Part shown: in pieces, positions 1 to 8,341 of the stretch
Layout: every line of letters starts with the position of its first letter
Position numbering within the stretch: the first letter of the stretch is position 1
NCBI RefSeq assembly: GCF_003144035.1
Contig: NZ_QFWT01000009.1
Coordinates: 62,001-126,000, forward strand
Origin: Vibrio albus
GTDB taxonomy: Bacteria > Pseudomonadota > Gammaproteobacteria > Enterobacterales > Vibrionaceae
DNA: 64,000 bases
Direction: 5' to 3'
The notes under the pieces: model-generated
The model's input: the letters and a program-made list of their open reading frames with translations, nothing else
The model's database searches: none
Told to the model about the DNA's origin: nothing
Translations under genes and position numbers: made by a program

Positions 1-118
1 TCTGCATCCGGTCAGACTGTGTCTGAGTTGTCCAGTATTCCACTGTTGTCGCATAAGCCGATCCTGATAAGGCCAGCCCTGCAGCAGCAAGTCCAAGAGT
101 CAGAGTGTTTTGTTTCAT
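1..118 (-). CDS. ABC sugar-binding protein, N-terminus (partial)
   Basis: Only the first 39 codons lie in the window; the gene continues past position 1. The translation begins MKQNTLTLGLAAAGLALSGS and then AYATTVEYWTTQTQSDRMQ, a typical Sec signal peptide followed by the first beta strand of a family-1 periplasmic sugar-binding protein. A second in-frame ATG lies directly upstream (121); the AAGGGA ribosome site fits the start at 118 better. It lies downstream of the GH13 sugar phosphorylase on the same strand, the order seen in the E. coli ycjM-ycjN cluster, so it probably captures the glucoside that the phosphorylase cleaves. The family is fairly sure; the substrate is inference. Confidence 0.7.
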   Translation of the reverse strand, partial: MKQNTLTLGLAAAGLALSGSAYATTVEYWTTQTQSDRMQ

Positions 119-183
119 CATGTTATCCCTTTCTAATTAGGAATTATCTTGTTATGAACAGGCCTGTTAGCTGGCCCTTGCCG

Positions 184-1893
184 TTATTGGCTCAGCCACA
201 TTACCTGATATGGCTGTACAGTAAGCCTGCCTGAGGCAGGCTTACCAGAAATTAAATCCCGCTGTATCCCTTCCAGTAACGAACGGGTATCCAGCTCAAC
301 CGCCTCACCGGAGATATTGATCACGACTGCGATACGTTCACCACGAACGAAAGTGACCAACTGATTACCCGATCTCACTACCCGTTGTGACGCATCCGGT
401 GCGAAAGCACTTTCCTGTTTGCGAATGGTCAGTAGCTGCTTAAACCGCTTCAGTACCAGTGTCCGGCGGGAAGTCTCATCGCTCAGTTCCTTCTCTACCT
501 GATTACGGTCCAGTTTTTCCCGGTTGATTGCCCGGTTATAACCCAGCTTATCCAGACCATCCTGATCATTCTCCGAGCCCAGCAGGCTATGAATATAAAT
601 ACCCGGCACACCGGCCATAGAGATAAGGATGGACTGTGCGGCCATAAAACGATTCAGGTTGGTATCATCGTCTGAATCTGCGTCACAAATCGCATCAAAA
701 TAGTTAATATTCAGTTCATAAGGGCTTTGGGTCCCATCGCCATTATCTTTATAAGAGACCCGCCCCCCGTTCCTCTGCACCACGGTCAGTAAATTCTCAA
801 CCTGCTCTTTGCTCAGAATACCTTCGACGGGACGAACCCCAATCCCATCGTGTGATGCCAGAAAGTTGAAGAATGTCGTGCGGGCGCTACAAGGCTCAAG
901 GCCAGCCATCCAGTCGACCATTTTTTCACTGTTTCCCGTCTGTAGGGTGTGCAGTGTCAGAGGAGGCAAAGGAAACTGATACACGAGGTGTGCTTCATTT
1001 TCTCCGTTGCCGAAATAGCTGATGTTGTCTTTATGCGGCACATTGGTTTCCGTGATCAGTTTGACATGCGGTGCCGCTGCGTCGAGAACCGCCCGCATAG
1101 CCTGAACCAGAGCATGAGTCTGAGGCAGATGAATGCAGGAAGTATCCATCTCTTTCCACATAAAACCGATGGCATCCAGACGGATAAAAGAAGCGCCCTG
1201 TTCGGCATAGAACAGCAATAACTCAGCGATTTTCTTAAAGACGTCCGGACAACGGAAATTCAGGTCAATCTGGTCTGCGCTGAACGTTGTCCAGATATGC
1301 TTCTCACCATGTGCTGTTTTGTAAGGTGTCAGCAGAGGCAGAGCACGTGGACGGGTGACCGAGCTATAACCTCTGGCCGGGTCAGCTTCAATAAAGAAAT
1401 CTCGGTACTGTGCCTCACCGTTCAGATATCCCTGAAACCAGTCACTGGCCTGAGAGATATGGTTGATAACGCCATCGAACATAAGGTCATAGTCATCCGC
1501 CAGTTCCCGGATATCATTCCAGTCACCCAGTTCAGGGTTAATCTTCCAATAATCGACAACGGAAAAGCCATCATCAGATGTGTATGGATAACATGGCAAA
1601 ATATGTACGGCAGACAAAATACTTTGCACATTAGCATTCAGGAACTGATGCAGTGTTTCTAGCGGGTTTTCTCCTTCCGCCTGAATCGAATCGCCATAGG
1701 TAATCAACATTACATCATTCTGATCGACCCACAGCTTCTTACCGGAAAGCCCTTCATACTGACCAATCACCGAAATAAGATCGGGGATCAGCGCATTCAG
1801 TTGTTCGGGAGAATACACACCAGCCAGAATCTGCTGCAGATCTTTCTGTACTCGATTTAACGTTACCTGTTCCAGCACCATGTCTTGTTCCAC
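184..1893 (-). CDS. GH13_18 sugar phosphorylase (sucrose / glucosylglycerate phosphorylase type)
   Basis: Cytoplasmic glycoside phosphorylase of 569 residues that would split an alpha-glucoside with phosphate to give glucose 1-phosphate. The GH13 catalytic set is visible: nucleophile Asp240 in RLDAIGF, acid/base Glu282 in ITETNVPH, and Asp349 in ASHDGIG. The motif RLDAIGFMWKE and the following TSCIHLPQTH resemble glucosylglycerate phosphorylase (E. coli YcjM) more than Bifidobacterium sucrose phosphorylase, as recalled from family knowledge. It is followed by a sugar-binding protein gene on the same strand and is divergent from a GT4 glycosyltransferase, with two LacI-type palindromes between. 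The acceptor specificity (fructose, glycerate or glycerol) cannot be read from the sequence. An in-frame ATG at codon 5 is an alternative start. Confidence 0.85.
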   Translation of the reverse strand: MEQDMVLEQVTLNRVQKDLQQILAGVYSPEQLNALIPDLISVIGQYEGLSGKKLWVDQNDVMLITYGDSIQAEGENPLETLHQFLNANVQSILSAVHILPCYPYTSDDGFSVVDYWKINPELGDWNDIRELADDYDLMFDGVINHISQASDWFQGYLNGEAQYRDFFIEADPARGYSSVTRPRALPLLTPYKTAHGEKHIWTTFSADQIDLNFRCPDVFKKIAELLLFYAEQGASFIRLDAIGFMWKEMDTSCIHLPQTHALVQAMRAVLDAAAPHVKLITETNVPHKDNISYFGNGENEAHLVYQFPLPPLTLHTLQTGNSEKMVDWMAGLEPCSARTTFFNFLASHDGIGVRPVEGILSKEQVENLLTVVQRNGGRVSYKDNGDGTQSPYELNINYFDAICDADSDDDTNLNRFMAAQSILISMAGVPGIYIHSLLGSENDQDGLDKLGYNRAINREKLDRNQVEKELSDETSRRTLVLKRFKQLLTIRKQESAFAPDASQRVVRSGNQLVTFVRGERIAVVINISGEAVELDTRSLLEGIQRDLISGKPASGRLTVQPYQVMWLSQ

Positions 1894-1928
1894 TCGTTAT
1901 ATACACAAGCAAATTTACCCCCAGACAA

Positions 1929-1942
1929 CAAAACCGGTTTTG
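1929..1942. promoter_or_regulatory. LacI-type operator candidate (proximal to the phosphorylase gene)
   Basis: Perfect 14-bp palindrome CAAAACCGGTTTTG with the central CCGG/CG dyad of LacI-family operators, 36 bp upstream of the phosphorylase start. The same core occurs at 2054-2077. No regulator gene is adjacent; the LacI gene at 58123 is far away, so the cognate repressor may lie beyond the left edge. Confidence 0.65.
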
Positions 1943-2053
1943 ATTTACTTGATAAAAAATGGTAATAAGAATTACTACCACCGATAAATGACCTAAAACC
2001 AAGTCTAGATGGTAAAATCAGTCGATATTTTGAACTAAACCTCATTTTACTCT

Positions 2054-2077
2054 TTAACCAAAACCGGTTTTGGTTAA
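2054..2077. promoter_or_regulatory. LacI-type operator candidate (24-bp perfect palindrome)
   Basis: TTAACCAAAACC followed by its exact reverse complement. It shares the core AAAACCGGTTTT with the site at 1929-1942; the centres are 130 bp apart, a spacing that would allow looping. It lies 114 bp upstream of the glycosyltransferase start and probably co-regulates both divergent genes. Confidence 0.7.
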
Positions 2078-2190
2078 TCGTGAATTTGATCACTAATCAG
2101 ACAATATAAGGTTAAATGTACTGCAAGAAGAAGACTGTTTTCCGCTACATTATGTGACTGAGACTAGGGCGAACTGGCGAGCAAATCATA

Positions 2191-3540
2191 ATGAACATAC
2201 TGTTAATGCACTTCCGTGTTGGGGAAACCGATGGTGTTTCACTGGAAATGGATAAGTGGAAATGGGCACTGAACGCGCTTGGACATAAGGTTTTTTATCT
2301 TGCAGGAAGCGCCGGATGTGTCCTGTCTGGTGAAGCCGAACTGGTTCCGGAACTGCATTATCAGGATCCCCTGAATAACACCATCTTACATAATGCCTAC
2401 GTGAAACGAACCGACTATTCTTCAGAAGCCGAGCTGATGCAAGCCATTGATGCTCGTGCAGAAATCATTGCCAACCAGATTATCAGGCTAATAGAAAAGA
2501 GCTCTATCGATATGATAGTCCCCAACAATGTCTGGTCACTAGGGTACCACCTGCCTGCAGCATCAGGTCTGATGAAAGCGGTTGAGGCGACACAAACCCC
2601 GGTTATCTGCCATCATCATGACTTTTTCTGGGAACGGGACAAGTACTCACACCCTACCGGGGAAGGAATCACAACCCTGCTAAATACGTTGTTTCCGCCA
2701 AAACACCCTTTGATCACCCACTGCGTCATTAACCGCATTGCCCAGAGAGAACTCAAACAACGCCGGAATATTGATGCTACGGTCGTGCCCAACGTATTCG
2801 ATTTTCAGGGTAGCCACTGGCACCTTGATGACTATAACCGGGATTTACGAGAACGCTTTGGTATCAGAGAACATGATGTTCTGTTTCTTCAGGCAACACG
2901 CATTGTTTCGCGTAAAGGTATTGAGTTGGCCATCGACTTAATTCACCGGATCTCACAGCAAAAAGACCGCCTTATCGGGAGCCCGCTTTATAACGGTCAG
3001 ATTGTTACCCCAAGTAGTCGACTGATACTGATGTTTGCCGGTCAGTGTGAAGAGCCGGATTATTTAGACCGGCTAGTTCAAAAAGCGGATAAGCTTGATG
3101 TTGAACTGCTGTTTATCAATGACAGAGTCGCACATTCCCGGACAACCAAGTACGGACAGAAAGTGTATTCATTATGGGATGTCTATTGTCATGCCGATAT
3201 TATTACCTATCCCAGCCTGCTGGAGGGCTGGGGAAATCAGTTTCTGGAAGGGTTGGTCGCTAAAGTACCGATGGTGGTTTACCGTTACCCGGTTTATGAT
3301 CAGGACATCGCTGATTATCAGTTCAATATTATTGATTTGGGGAACCAGCACAATATTGACGAATACGGGCTGGCAACCATAACCCCAGAACGGCTTAATA
3401 AGGCCGCCGATGACACCGTAAACTTCCTCACTGATATTAAGATGAGAAAACAAATGGTAGAAGAAAACTACGCTATCGGGGAAACGTCTTTTTCTTATCA
3501 GGCATTGAAGGAAAACCTCCACACTATTTTTCCTGATTAA
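2191..3540 (+). CDS. GT4 family glycosyltransferase
   Basis: A 449-residue GT-B fold retaining glycosyltransferase. The N-terminal Rossmann domain starts MNILLMHFRVGETDGVS, with a glycine-rich loop for the acceptor. The C-terminal donor domain carries FLQATRIVSRKGIELAI near residue 235 and the GT4 E-x7-E signature in PSLLEGWGNQFLEGL near residue 345. There is no signal peptide, so it is cytoplasmic. Because it is divergent from a sugar phosphorylase and shares its palindromic operators, it may make or extend a glucoside that the phosphorylase degrades (a compatible-solute-like cycle), or it may act in reserve-glucan metabolism. Donor and acceptor are unknown. Confidence 0.8.
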   Translation: MNILLMHFRVGETDGVSLEMDKWKWALNALGHKVFYLAGSAGCVLSGEAELVPELHYQDPLNNTILHNAYVKRTDYSSEAELMQAIDARAEIIANQIIRLIEKSSIDMIVPNNVWSLGYHLPAASGLMKAVEATQTPVICHHHDFFWERDKYSHPTGEGITTLLNTLFPPKHPLITHCVINRIAQRELKQRRNIDATVVPNVFDFQGSHWHLDDYNRDLRERFGIREHDVLFLQATRIVSRKGIELAIDLIHRISQQKDRLIGSPLYNGQIVTPSSRLILMFAGQCEEPDYLDRLVQKADKLDVELLFINDRVAHSRTTKYGQKVYSLWDVYCHADIITYPSLLEGWGNQFLEGLVAKVPMVVYRYPVYDQDIADYQFNIIDLGNQHNIDEYGLATITPERLNKAADDTVNFLTDIKMRKQMVEENYAIGETSFSYQALKENLHTIFPD

Positions 3541-3593
3541 GATTTCGGTATTAGCTAGGTGGCCCTATATCCTCAGTTAGCCTTCCTCTCAAA

Positions 3594-3609
3594 ATGATAA
3601 CGTTTACAA
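3594..3609. promoter_or_regulatory. GalR-type operator 1
   Basis: ATGATAACGTTTACAA: an imperfect 16-bp dyad with central CG matching the GalR/GalS pattern GTGNAANCGNTTNCAC at most positions. It is paired with a better site at 3671-3686, 77 bp centre to centre. Confidence 0.55.
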
Positions 3610-3670
3610 TAAAACCGTACCAACTCGGCTATTACCCTATAGAGTAATCCTATTATAAAAAGGACAAATA

Positions 3671-3686
3671 GTGTAAACGTTTCCAT
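3671..3686. promoter_or_regulatory. GalR-type operator 2
   Basis: GTGTAAACGTTTCCAT, close to the GalR consensus. It lies about 146 bp upstream of galK. Two spaced operators suggest repression by GalR with possible looping, as in the E. coli gal operon. Confidence 0.65.
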
Positions 3687-3831
3687 TTCATGAGTAAGAT
3701 CACAGCATCTTCCTGTCGACCGCTGATAGACTCAACCTACTTTCAACAGATTTGCGAACAACTGATTAGGGCGTGTTGACGTTTCAATGTCGCCTACGCA
3801 AATAAAGGCAAAACTACAGAGATCGAAAACT

Positions 3832-4992
3832 ATGAACTCATTAATCCAAAGCGTTAAAAATTCGTTTGCTGACGTATTTAGCTATACCCCGACCCATGTC
3901 ATTCAGGCTCCCGGACGCGTAAACCTTATCGGCGAACATACCGACTATAATGACGGATTTGTGCTGCCCTGTGCGATTAATTATCAGGCGATCGTCGCAG
4001 CGGCTAAACGCAGTGATGATGTCGTTCGGGTGGTGTCTGTTGACTATGGGAATGAAGTGAACCAGTTTGATCTTAATCAGGAAATTGAGTTTCAAGCCGA
4101 TTGCATGTGGGCTAACTATGTTCGCGGTGTCGTAAAATGTTTACTTGGCAGAGGCTACAAGCTGGGCGGAATGGATATCGCGGTAAGCGGTAATGTCCCT
4201 CAGGGAGCAGGCCTTAGTTCTTCTGCCGCTCTTGAAGTCGTTATCGGTCAGACATTTAAAGAACTGTATCGATTAGATATTTCTCAGGCAGAGATTGCAC
4301 TGAATGGTCAGCAGGCAGAAAACGAATTCGTCGGCTGTAACTGTGGGATCATGGATCAGCTTATTTCAGCTGAAGGTAAAGATAACCATGCCCTGCTTAT
4401 CGACTGCCGTTCTCTGGAAACCAAAGCTGTTTCCATGCCTGAAGACATGGCGGTTGTCATTATCAACTCCAACAAAAAACGTGGCCTGGTTGACAGCGAA
4501 TACAATACCCGCCGTGAGCAATGTGAAGAAGCCGCACGAACTTTTGGCGTAAAAGCGCTGCGCGATGTTTCTATTGAGTTGTTTAATGAGCGTAAATCCG
4601 AACTTGATGACGCGGTAGCCAAACGCGCCAGACACGTTATTACGGAGAATGACCGCACAGAAGAAGCCGCCAAAGCGCTGGAGTCTGGTGACATGAAACG
4701 TATGGGAGAACTGATGGCTCAGTCTCATGCCTCTATGCGTGATGATTTTGAGATTACCGTGAAAGAAGTGGACACTCTGGTTGACATCGTCAAGGAAGTG
4801 ATTGGTGATGTAGGCGGCGTTCGCATGACTGGCGGTGGCTTCGGTGGGTGTATCGTCGCATTAGTTCCGCCATCACTGGTCGACAATATTAAAGAAGCCG
4901 TGGAAGCCCGCTACGAAGCTGAAACCGGATTAAAAGAAACCATCTATGTTTGTCAGGCTAAAGATGGTGCCGGTCTGGTTGAAGAGCTGTAA
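3832..4992 (+). CDS. galK: galactokinase
   Basis: Phosphorylates alpha-D-galactose at C1 in the Leloir pathway; cytoplasmic GHMP kinase. Visible signatures are the galactose-binding motif [15 protein letters not shown] at the N-terminus, the ATP-binding loop [17 protein letters not shown] and the C-terminal [15 protein letters not shown]. Similarity to E. coli GalK as remembered runs along the whole length. I start at the inner ATG (386 residues) because [16 protein letters not shown] corresponds to the family N-terminus; an upstream in-frame ATG at 3787 would add 15 residues without family support. The gene stands alone: galE, galT and galM are not adjacent. Upstream it has two GalR-type operators, and it ends at a bidirectional terminator. 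Confidence 0.97.
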   Translation: MNSLIQSVKNSFADVFSYTPTHVIQAPGRVNLIGEHTDYNDGFVLPCAINYQAIVAAAKRSDDVVRVVSVDYGNEVNQFDLNQEIEFQADCMWANYVRGVVKCLLGRGYKLGGMDIAVSGNVPQGAGLSSSAALEVVIGQTFKELYRLDISQAEIALNGQQAENEFVGCNCGIMDQLISAEGKDNHALLIDCRSLETKAVSMPEDMAVVIINSNKKRGLVDSEYNTRREQCEEAARTFGVKALRDVSIELFNERKSELDDAVAKRARHVITENDRTEEAAKALESGDMKRMGELMAQSHASMRDDFEITVKEVDTLVDIVKEVIGDVGGVRMTGGGFGGCIVALVPPSLVDNIKEAVEARYEAETGLKETIYVCQAKDGAGLVEEL

Positions 4993-5016
4993 GACTTTTT
5001 TACCCGGTACGAAAGT

Positions 5017-5045
5017 AAATAGCCGGTCATACAGACCGGCTATTT
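5017..5045. terminator. bidirectional terminator between galK and the mtlA paralogue
   Basis: Perfect 11-bp stem AAATAGCCGGT / ACCGGCTATTT with a 7-base loop (5028-5034), between convergent genes. The A/T-rich outer arms provide a short U-tract in both directions. Confidence 0.8.
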
Positions 5046-5077
5046 GATACTAAGGCAATACCTTTAAGAATCAGTGA

Positions 5078-6487
5078 TTAACTTCTCTGAGCACCGACTA
5101 ATTCAGCTACCAGATTATCGTATAACGAATTATCCAGAAAATTAGTCAGAGAAATATGCTTCGCACTCGCTGCATGTTTGCGTGCACGGTCAGTCAAATC
5201 TCTGTGGGTAACGACAATGTCAACATCACCAGGCAGATTGTTAATAGCCACGTTAGTCACATCAATTTCCAGATTTGCTGCTTCTACTTTCTTACGCAGC
5301 AGACTCGCCCCCATGGCACTCGAACCCATACCGGCATCACAAGCAACGATGATCTTGCGAACCGCAGCCATATCAACGTTGGCAGCAACAGGAGCCGCAC
5401 CTTTAGATGTCGCTTTCATGTCTTTCATCTGGTTAGTCGCTTGTTCCAGAGAGTCTTCATCATCAGTTTGTTTCTGAGTTTTCAGCAGGAACGATGCGAT
5501 AACGCAAGATACCGCCGCTGAACAGATAACCGACAGGATAACGCCCACAAACGCAGATTTAGGTGTCATCAGCAGTACTGCAAAGATAGAACCTGGAGAC
5601 GCAGGAGATACCAGACCAGATTCGAACATAACGTTAACGAATACACCCGTCATACCACCACCAATCATGGCCAGGATCAGACGAGGATTCATCAGCACGT
5701 ATGGGAAGTAGATTTCGTGGATACCGCCCAGGAAGTGGATGATTGATGCACCCGCAGCAGATTGCTTAGCGCTGCCTTTACCAAACATCATGTAAGCCAG
5801 TAACAGACCAAGACCAGGACCCGGGTTTGCTTCAATCAGGAAGAAAATTGATTTACCCAACTCTTCAGACTGCTGGATACCCAGTGGTGAGAAGATACCG
5901 TGGTTGATAGCGTTGTTCAGGAACAGAATTTTCGCAGGCTCAACAAAAATGGATGTCAGAGGAAGTACGCCTGTCTCAACCAGAACGTTTACGCCAGCCG
6001 CCAGGCCACCAGACAGAGCTTTCACCGCAGGACCGATGATCATATACGCGATAATCGCACAGATCATACCGATAATACCGGCAGAGAAGTTGTTCACCAG
6101 CATTTCGAAGCCGCTTTTCACTTTACCGTGAATCGCCTGGTCGAATTTTTTGATAGCCAGGCCACCCAGAGGACCGGCAATCATAGCACCAAGGAACATA
6201 GGAATATCGGTACCAACGATAACCCCCATGGTTGTTACAGCACCGACAACGGCACCTCGGTCGCCACCCACCATTTTACCACCGGTATAACCAATCAGTA
6301 GTGGCAGCAGGAATTTGATCATAGGGCCAACCATGGACGACAGTGTTTCGTTTGGTATCCAGCCGGTTGGAATAAATAGTGCAGTAATGAAACCCCAGGC
6401 GATAAACGCGCCGATGTTAGGCATTACCATATTAGAAAGGAATCGGCCAAAGTTCTGAACTTTAACCTTCGCTTCAGGTGATAACAT
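5078..6487 (-). CDS. mannitol-type PTS transporter EIICB without the IIA domain (mtlA paralogue)
   Basis: Inner-membrane PTS permease of 469 residues, nearly identical over its length to the MtlA encoded at 8342-10234. The IIC membrane domain covers about residues 1-345, with GGIHEIYFPYVLMNPRLILA. A charged linker follows, then a IIB domain with phospho-cysteine Cys383 in ACDAGMGSSAMGAS. The protein stops where the IIA domain would begin, so it must receive phosphate from another IIA, plausibly that of the full-length copy. The upstream leader is duplicated as well (see 6541-6559). It has its own CRP-site-rich upstream region, so it is probably a separate cAMP-CRP-controlled unit. The substrate may be mannitol or a related hexitol. 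Confidence 0.9.
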   Translation of the reverse strand: MLSPEAKVKVQNFGRFLSNMVMPNIGAFIAWGFITALFIPTGWIPNETLSSMVGPMIKFLLPLLIGYTGGKMVGGDRGAVVGAVTTMGVIVGTDIPMFLGAMIAGPLGGLAIKKFDQAIHGKVKSGFEMLVNNFSAGIIGMICAIIAYMIIGPAVKALSGGLAAGVNVLVETGVLPLTSIFVEPAKILFLNNAINHGIFSPLGIQQSEELGKSIFFLIEANPGPGLGLLLAYMMFGKGSAKQSAAGASIIHFLGGIHEIYFPYVLMNPRLILAMIGGGMTGVFVNVMFESGLVSPASPGSIFAVLLMTPKSAFVGVILSVICSAAVSCVIASFLLKTQKQTDDEDSLEQATNQMKDMKATSKGAAPVAANVDMAAVRKIIVACDAGMGSSAMGASLLRKKVEAANLEIDVTNVAINNLPGDVDIVVTHRDLTDRARKHAASAKHISLTNFLDNSLYDNLVAELVGAQRS

Positions 6488-6540
6488 ATTAGTACCCCGT
6501 TCGATGTTCTATTGTGTTTATGTATTGGTGTTTATGTTTA

Positions 6541-6559
6541 CGGCTTCTGGTAAAAGCCG
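6541..6559. promoter_or_regulatory. conserved leader hairpin of the mtlA paralogue / mtlS-like antisense region
   Basis: Stem CGGCTT / AAGCCG with loop CTGGTAA, about 55 nt upstream of the start codon. The same hairpin occurs in front of full-length mtlA (10273-10293) as CGGTTT / AAACCG: one base pair has changed on both sides (C-G to T-A), which is covariation. The surrounding block, from GTACCCCGTTCGATGTTCT to TGTTGTTTGCTTAAGAC, is also conserved. In V. cholerae this leader is covered by the antisense sRNA MtlS. A plus-strand sRNA from here is an inference and its ends cannot be placed. Confidence 0.55.
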
Positions 6560-6626
6560 CTGTTGTTTGCTTAAGACCCACTCAAATTAACACAATAAAA
6601 TTCAGATTACCCTAAAGCGGACTTTT

Positions 6627-6642
6627 TGTGATTGAGATTACA
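6627..6642. promoter_or_regulatory. CRP site candidate
   Basis: TGTGATTGAGATTACA fits the TGTGA-N6-TCACA consensus with one mismatch. It lies 140 bp upstream of the mtlA paralogue start codon. A degenerate counterpart lies at the equivalent place before full-length mtlA. Confidence 0.65.
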
Positions 6643-6669
6643 AAACCACCAGTGTTCAGACATTTTTAT

Positions 6670-6685
6670 AGTGATGATGTTCACA
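6670..6685. promoter_or_regulatory. CRP site candidate
   Basis: AGTGATGATGTTCACA matches the CRP dyad in 9 of 10 half-site positions. The flanking CAGA...TTTTTATAGTGAT is shared with the site at 10403-10418 before full-length mtlA, so the site was part of the duplication. Confidence 0.7.
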
Positions 6686-6786
6686 GTAACAACCTGCAAT
6701 TGAACTACATTTCATGAAAATACGAATTGTCAATAAATATCATTGGCTTATGATCACATAATTCACTTCCACAGAGGAAAATTATT

Positions 6787-6802
6787 GGTGACCAAAATCA
6801 CA
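6787..6802. promoter_or_regulatory. CRP site candidate (weaker)
   Basis: GGTGACCAAAATCACA has both core half-sites GTGA and TCAC with six bases between. Confidence 0.45.
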
Positions 6803-6837
6803 TTTTAAGCAATAAAAAATAAATTAGAAAAATCAAA

Positions 6838-6853
6838 CGTGATACACATCACT
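6838..6853. promoter_or_regulatory. CRP site candidate (weaker)
   Basis: CGTGATACACATCACT has both core half-sites GTGA and TCAC at the correct spacing. Confidence 0.45.
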
Positions 6854-7051
6854 AATATAACCTCATATATCCAGACACAAAAAAGTCAATCCACGCTCGG
6901 GTAACAAAATGTAACTTTGTGACAAATTAGTTCTGCTATGCAGTGATTTATTTTCAAAAGGGAAGATAAAAGATGAGGTGTATGAAGGAGAAATATTGAG
7001 GTGTACAAAAGAAAAAAGATGAGATGTATAAGGGGGAGACGTTTTCCCCGA

Positions 7052-7079
7052 CCGTAAAGGGACCGGAAACCCTTTACGG
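7052..7079. terminator. strong hairpin downstream of mtlD
   Basis: Perfect 10-bp stem CCGTAAAGGG / CCCTTTACGG with an 8-base loop, 27 bp beyond the mtlD stop codon. No clear U-tract follows on the minus strand, so it may be a Rho-dependent end or an RNA-stabilising structure. A second small hairpin (about 7033-7049) lies next to it. Confidence 0.5.
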
Positions 7080-7106
7080 CCAGAAAAATGACGGGTATTA
7101 ACTGTG

Positions 7107-8243
7107 CTAGTAAAGCGCTTCTACCTGAATAGCTTCTTTACTGTCTTCAGCCAGTTCGCAGTACTTAGCCAGTGTACCTCTGATACCGACAGCCTTAATC
7201 GTGTCCTGAAGCTCTACAGCCTGAGGATCATTATCATTGGTATATTTAAGCGCAGCAGCAACACCTTTCAACAAGGTATCATTTGCAGTGCCGTATTCGA
7301 TTGTGCCACGCAGAGGCTTAATCAGGCGATCGTCTTTACCCAGTTTTCGAAGTGGCTGACGGCCTACACGGTCTACTTCATCCACAAGATAAGGGTTAGC
7401 AAAACGACCCAGAATCTTTTCGATATAAGCAGCGTGTTTTTCTCGCTCAAAACCGTAACGGTTAATCAGCACTTCACCACTTTCTTCCATGGCTTTTTTC
7501 ACATCACTACGGATAGCGTCATCTTCAATGGCTTCACGAACCGTTTTGTGACCTTTCAGGTTACCCAGATACGCCGTCACACAGTGGCCAGTGTTCAGTG
7601 TAAACAGCTTACGTTCCACAAACGCCATCAGGTTATCAGTGCGTTCCATACCCGGGATATCAGGGATATCACCTTTGAACTGAGTTTCATCAACAATCCA
7701 CTCACTGAAGGTTTCTACTGTTACTGCCAGAGGATCCGTCTCGCCTTCTTCAGCCGGAGGTACAATGCGGTCAACCGCAGAATCAACAAATCCAACGAAT
7801 TCTTCTACTTTCGCTTTAACATCACCGGACAACAGCTCAAATACCGCCTCTTTGAGCTGGCTGGTGCCACGAACCATGTTCTCACAAGCAATAATATTCA
7901 GTGGAGCAGTCACTCCGTCTTTCACTCGTTTTTCAAGGCCAGCAGCCAGAGTCTTTGCGATAATCTTTAATACTGTAGGGCCCACAGCAGTGGTTACCAT
8001 GTCTACTTCAGCAACATAATCCACGACTCTTGGATCGGTAGAATTGATTGCAGTGACACCCGTCACTTGTTCTACGACACAGTCTGCACCGACAACTTTT
8101 ACCGGATACTCATTTCGCTCAATAAGAGCATTAACGACGGTTTCATTGACATCGGCAAATGTCACTTCAATTCCAGCATCTGCCAGTAATTTACCGATAA
8201 AACCACGGCCGATATTACCGGCACCAAAATGCAACGCTTTCAT
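7107..8243 (-). CDS. mtlD: mannitol-1-phosphate 5-dehydrogenase
   Basis: Oxidises mannitol 1-phosphate, delivered by the PTS, to fructose 6-phosphate with NAD; cytoplasmic. The 378-residue length is typical. The N-terminus has the Rossmann motif [16 protein letters not shown], and the later segments FALNTGHC-like (here [16 protein letters not shown]) and the lysine-rich active-site region are in place. It lies 98 bp downstream of full-length mtlA on the same strand, with a hairpin between. The usual third gene, mtlR (mannitol repressor), is absent; the next gene is the IIA-less mtlA paralogue. Confidence 0.97.
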   Translation of the reverse strand: MKALHFGAGNIGRGFIGKLLADAGIEVTFADVNETVVNALIERNEYPVKVVGADCVVEQVTGVTAINSTDPRVVDYVAEVDMVTTAVGPTVLKIIAKTLAAGLEKRVKDGVTAPLNIIACENMVRGTSQLKEAVFELLSGDVKAKVEEFVGFVDSAVDRIVPPAEEGETDPLAVTVETFSEWIVDETQFKGDIPDIPGMERTDNLMAFVERKLFTLNTGHCVTAYLGNLKGHKTVREAIEDDAIRSDVKKAMEESGEVLINRYGFEREKHAAYIEKILGRFANPYLVDEVDRVGRQPLRKLGKDDRLIKPLRGTIEYGTANDTLLKGVAAALKYTNDNDPQAVELQDTIKAVGIRGTLAKYCELAEDSKEAIQVEALY

Positions 8244-8278
8244 AACTTATCTTCCAAAAAGGTTAAAAATCGAAAAAG

Positions 8279-8306
8279 AAGGCCAGCCCGGGGGAGGACC
8301 GGCCTT
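8279..8306 (-). terminator. attenuator-like hairpin between mtlA and mtlD
   Basis: On the minus strand AAGGCC...GGCCTT forms a GC-rich, slightly imperfect stem followed by CTTTTTC, in the mtlA-mtlD gap. It looks like a leaky terminator or processing site lowering mtlD expression relative to mtlA. Confidence 0.55.
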
Positions 8307-8341
8307 AAACTCACTGTTTAGGAGCATGACTCCGAAGTTTG

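Larger units (their letters stand above)
6488..7106. other. 619-bp gene-free leader/promoter region of the mtlA paralogue
   Basis: No coding sequence is credible here. From left to right it holds the conserved leader hairpin (6541-6559), four CRP-like sites (listed separately), an AT-rich stretch, and an imperfect repeat TGAGRTGTAYRA seen three times between about 6970 and 7032. It ends with a hairpin (7052-7079) beyond the mtlD stop codon. Confidence 0.6.

Noticed and set aside
184..1893. Naming the GH13 enzyme sucrose phosphorylase outright
   Set aside because: Active-site surroundings look closer to glucosylglycerate phosphorylase, and the acceptor cannot be decided by reading.
7104..7970. 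Long plus-strand frame opposite mtlD
   Set aside because: It is antisense to a well-conserved gene, has no ribosome site and a composition typical of a shadow frame.
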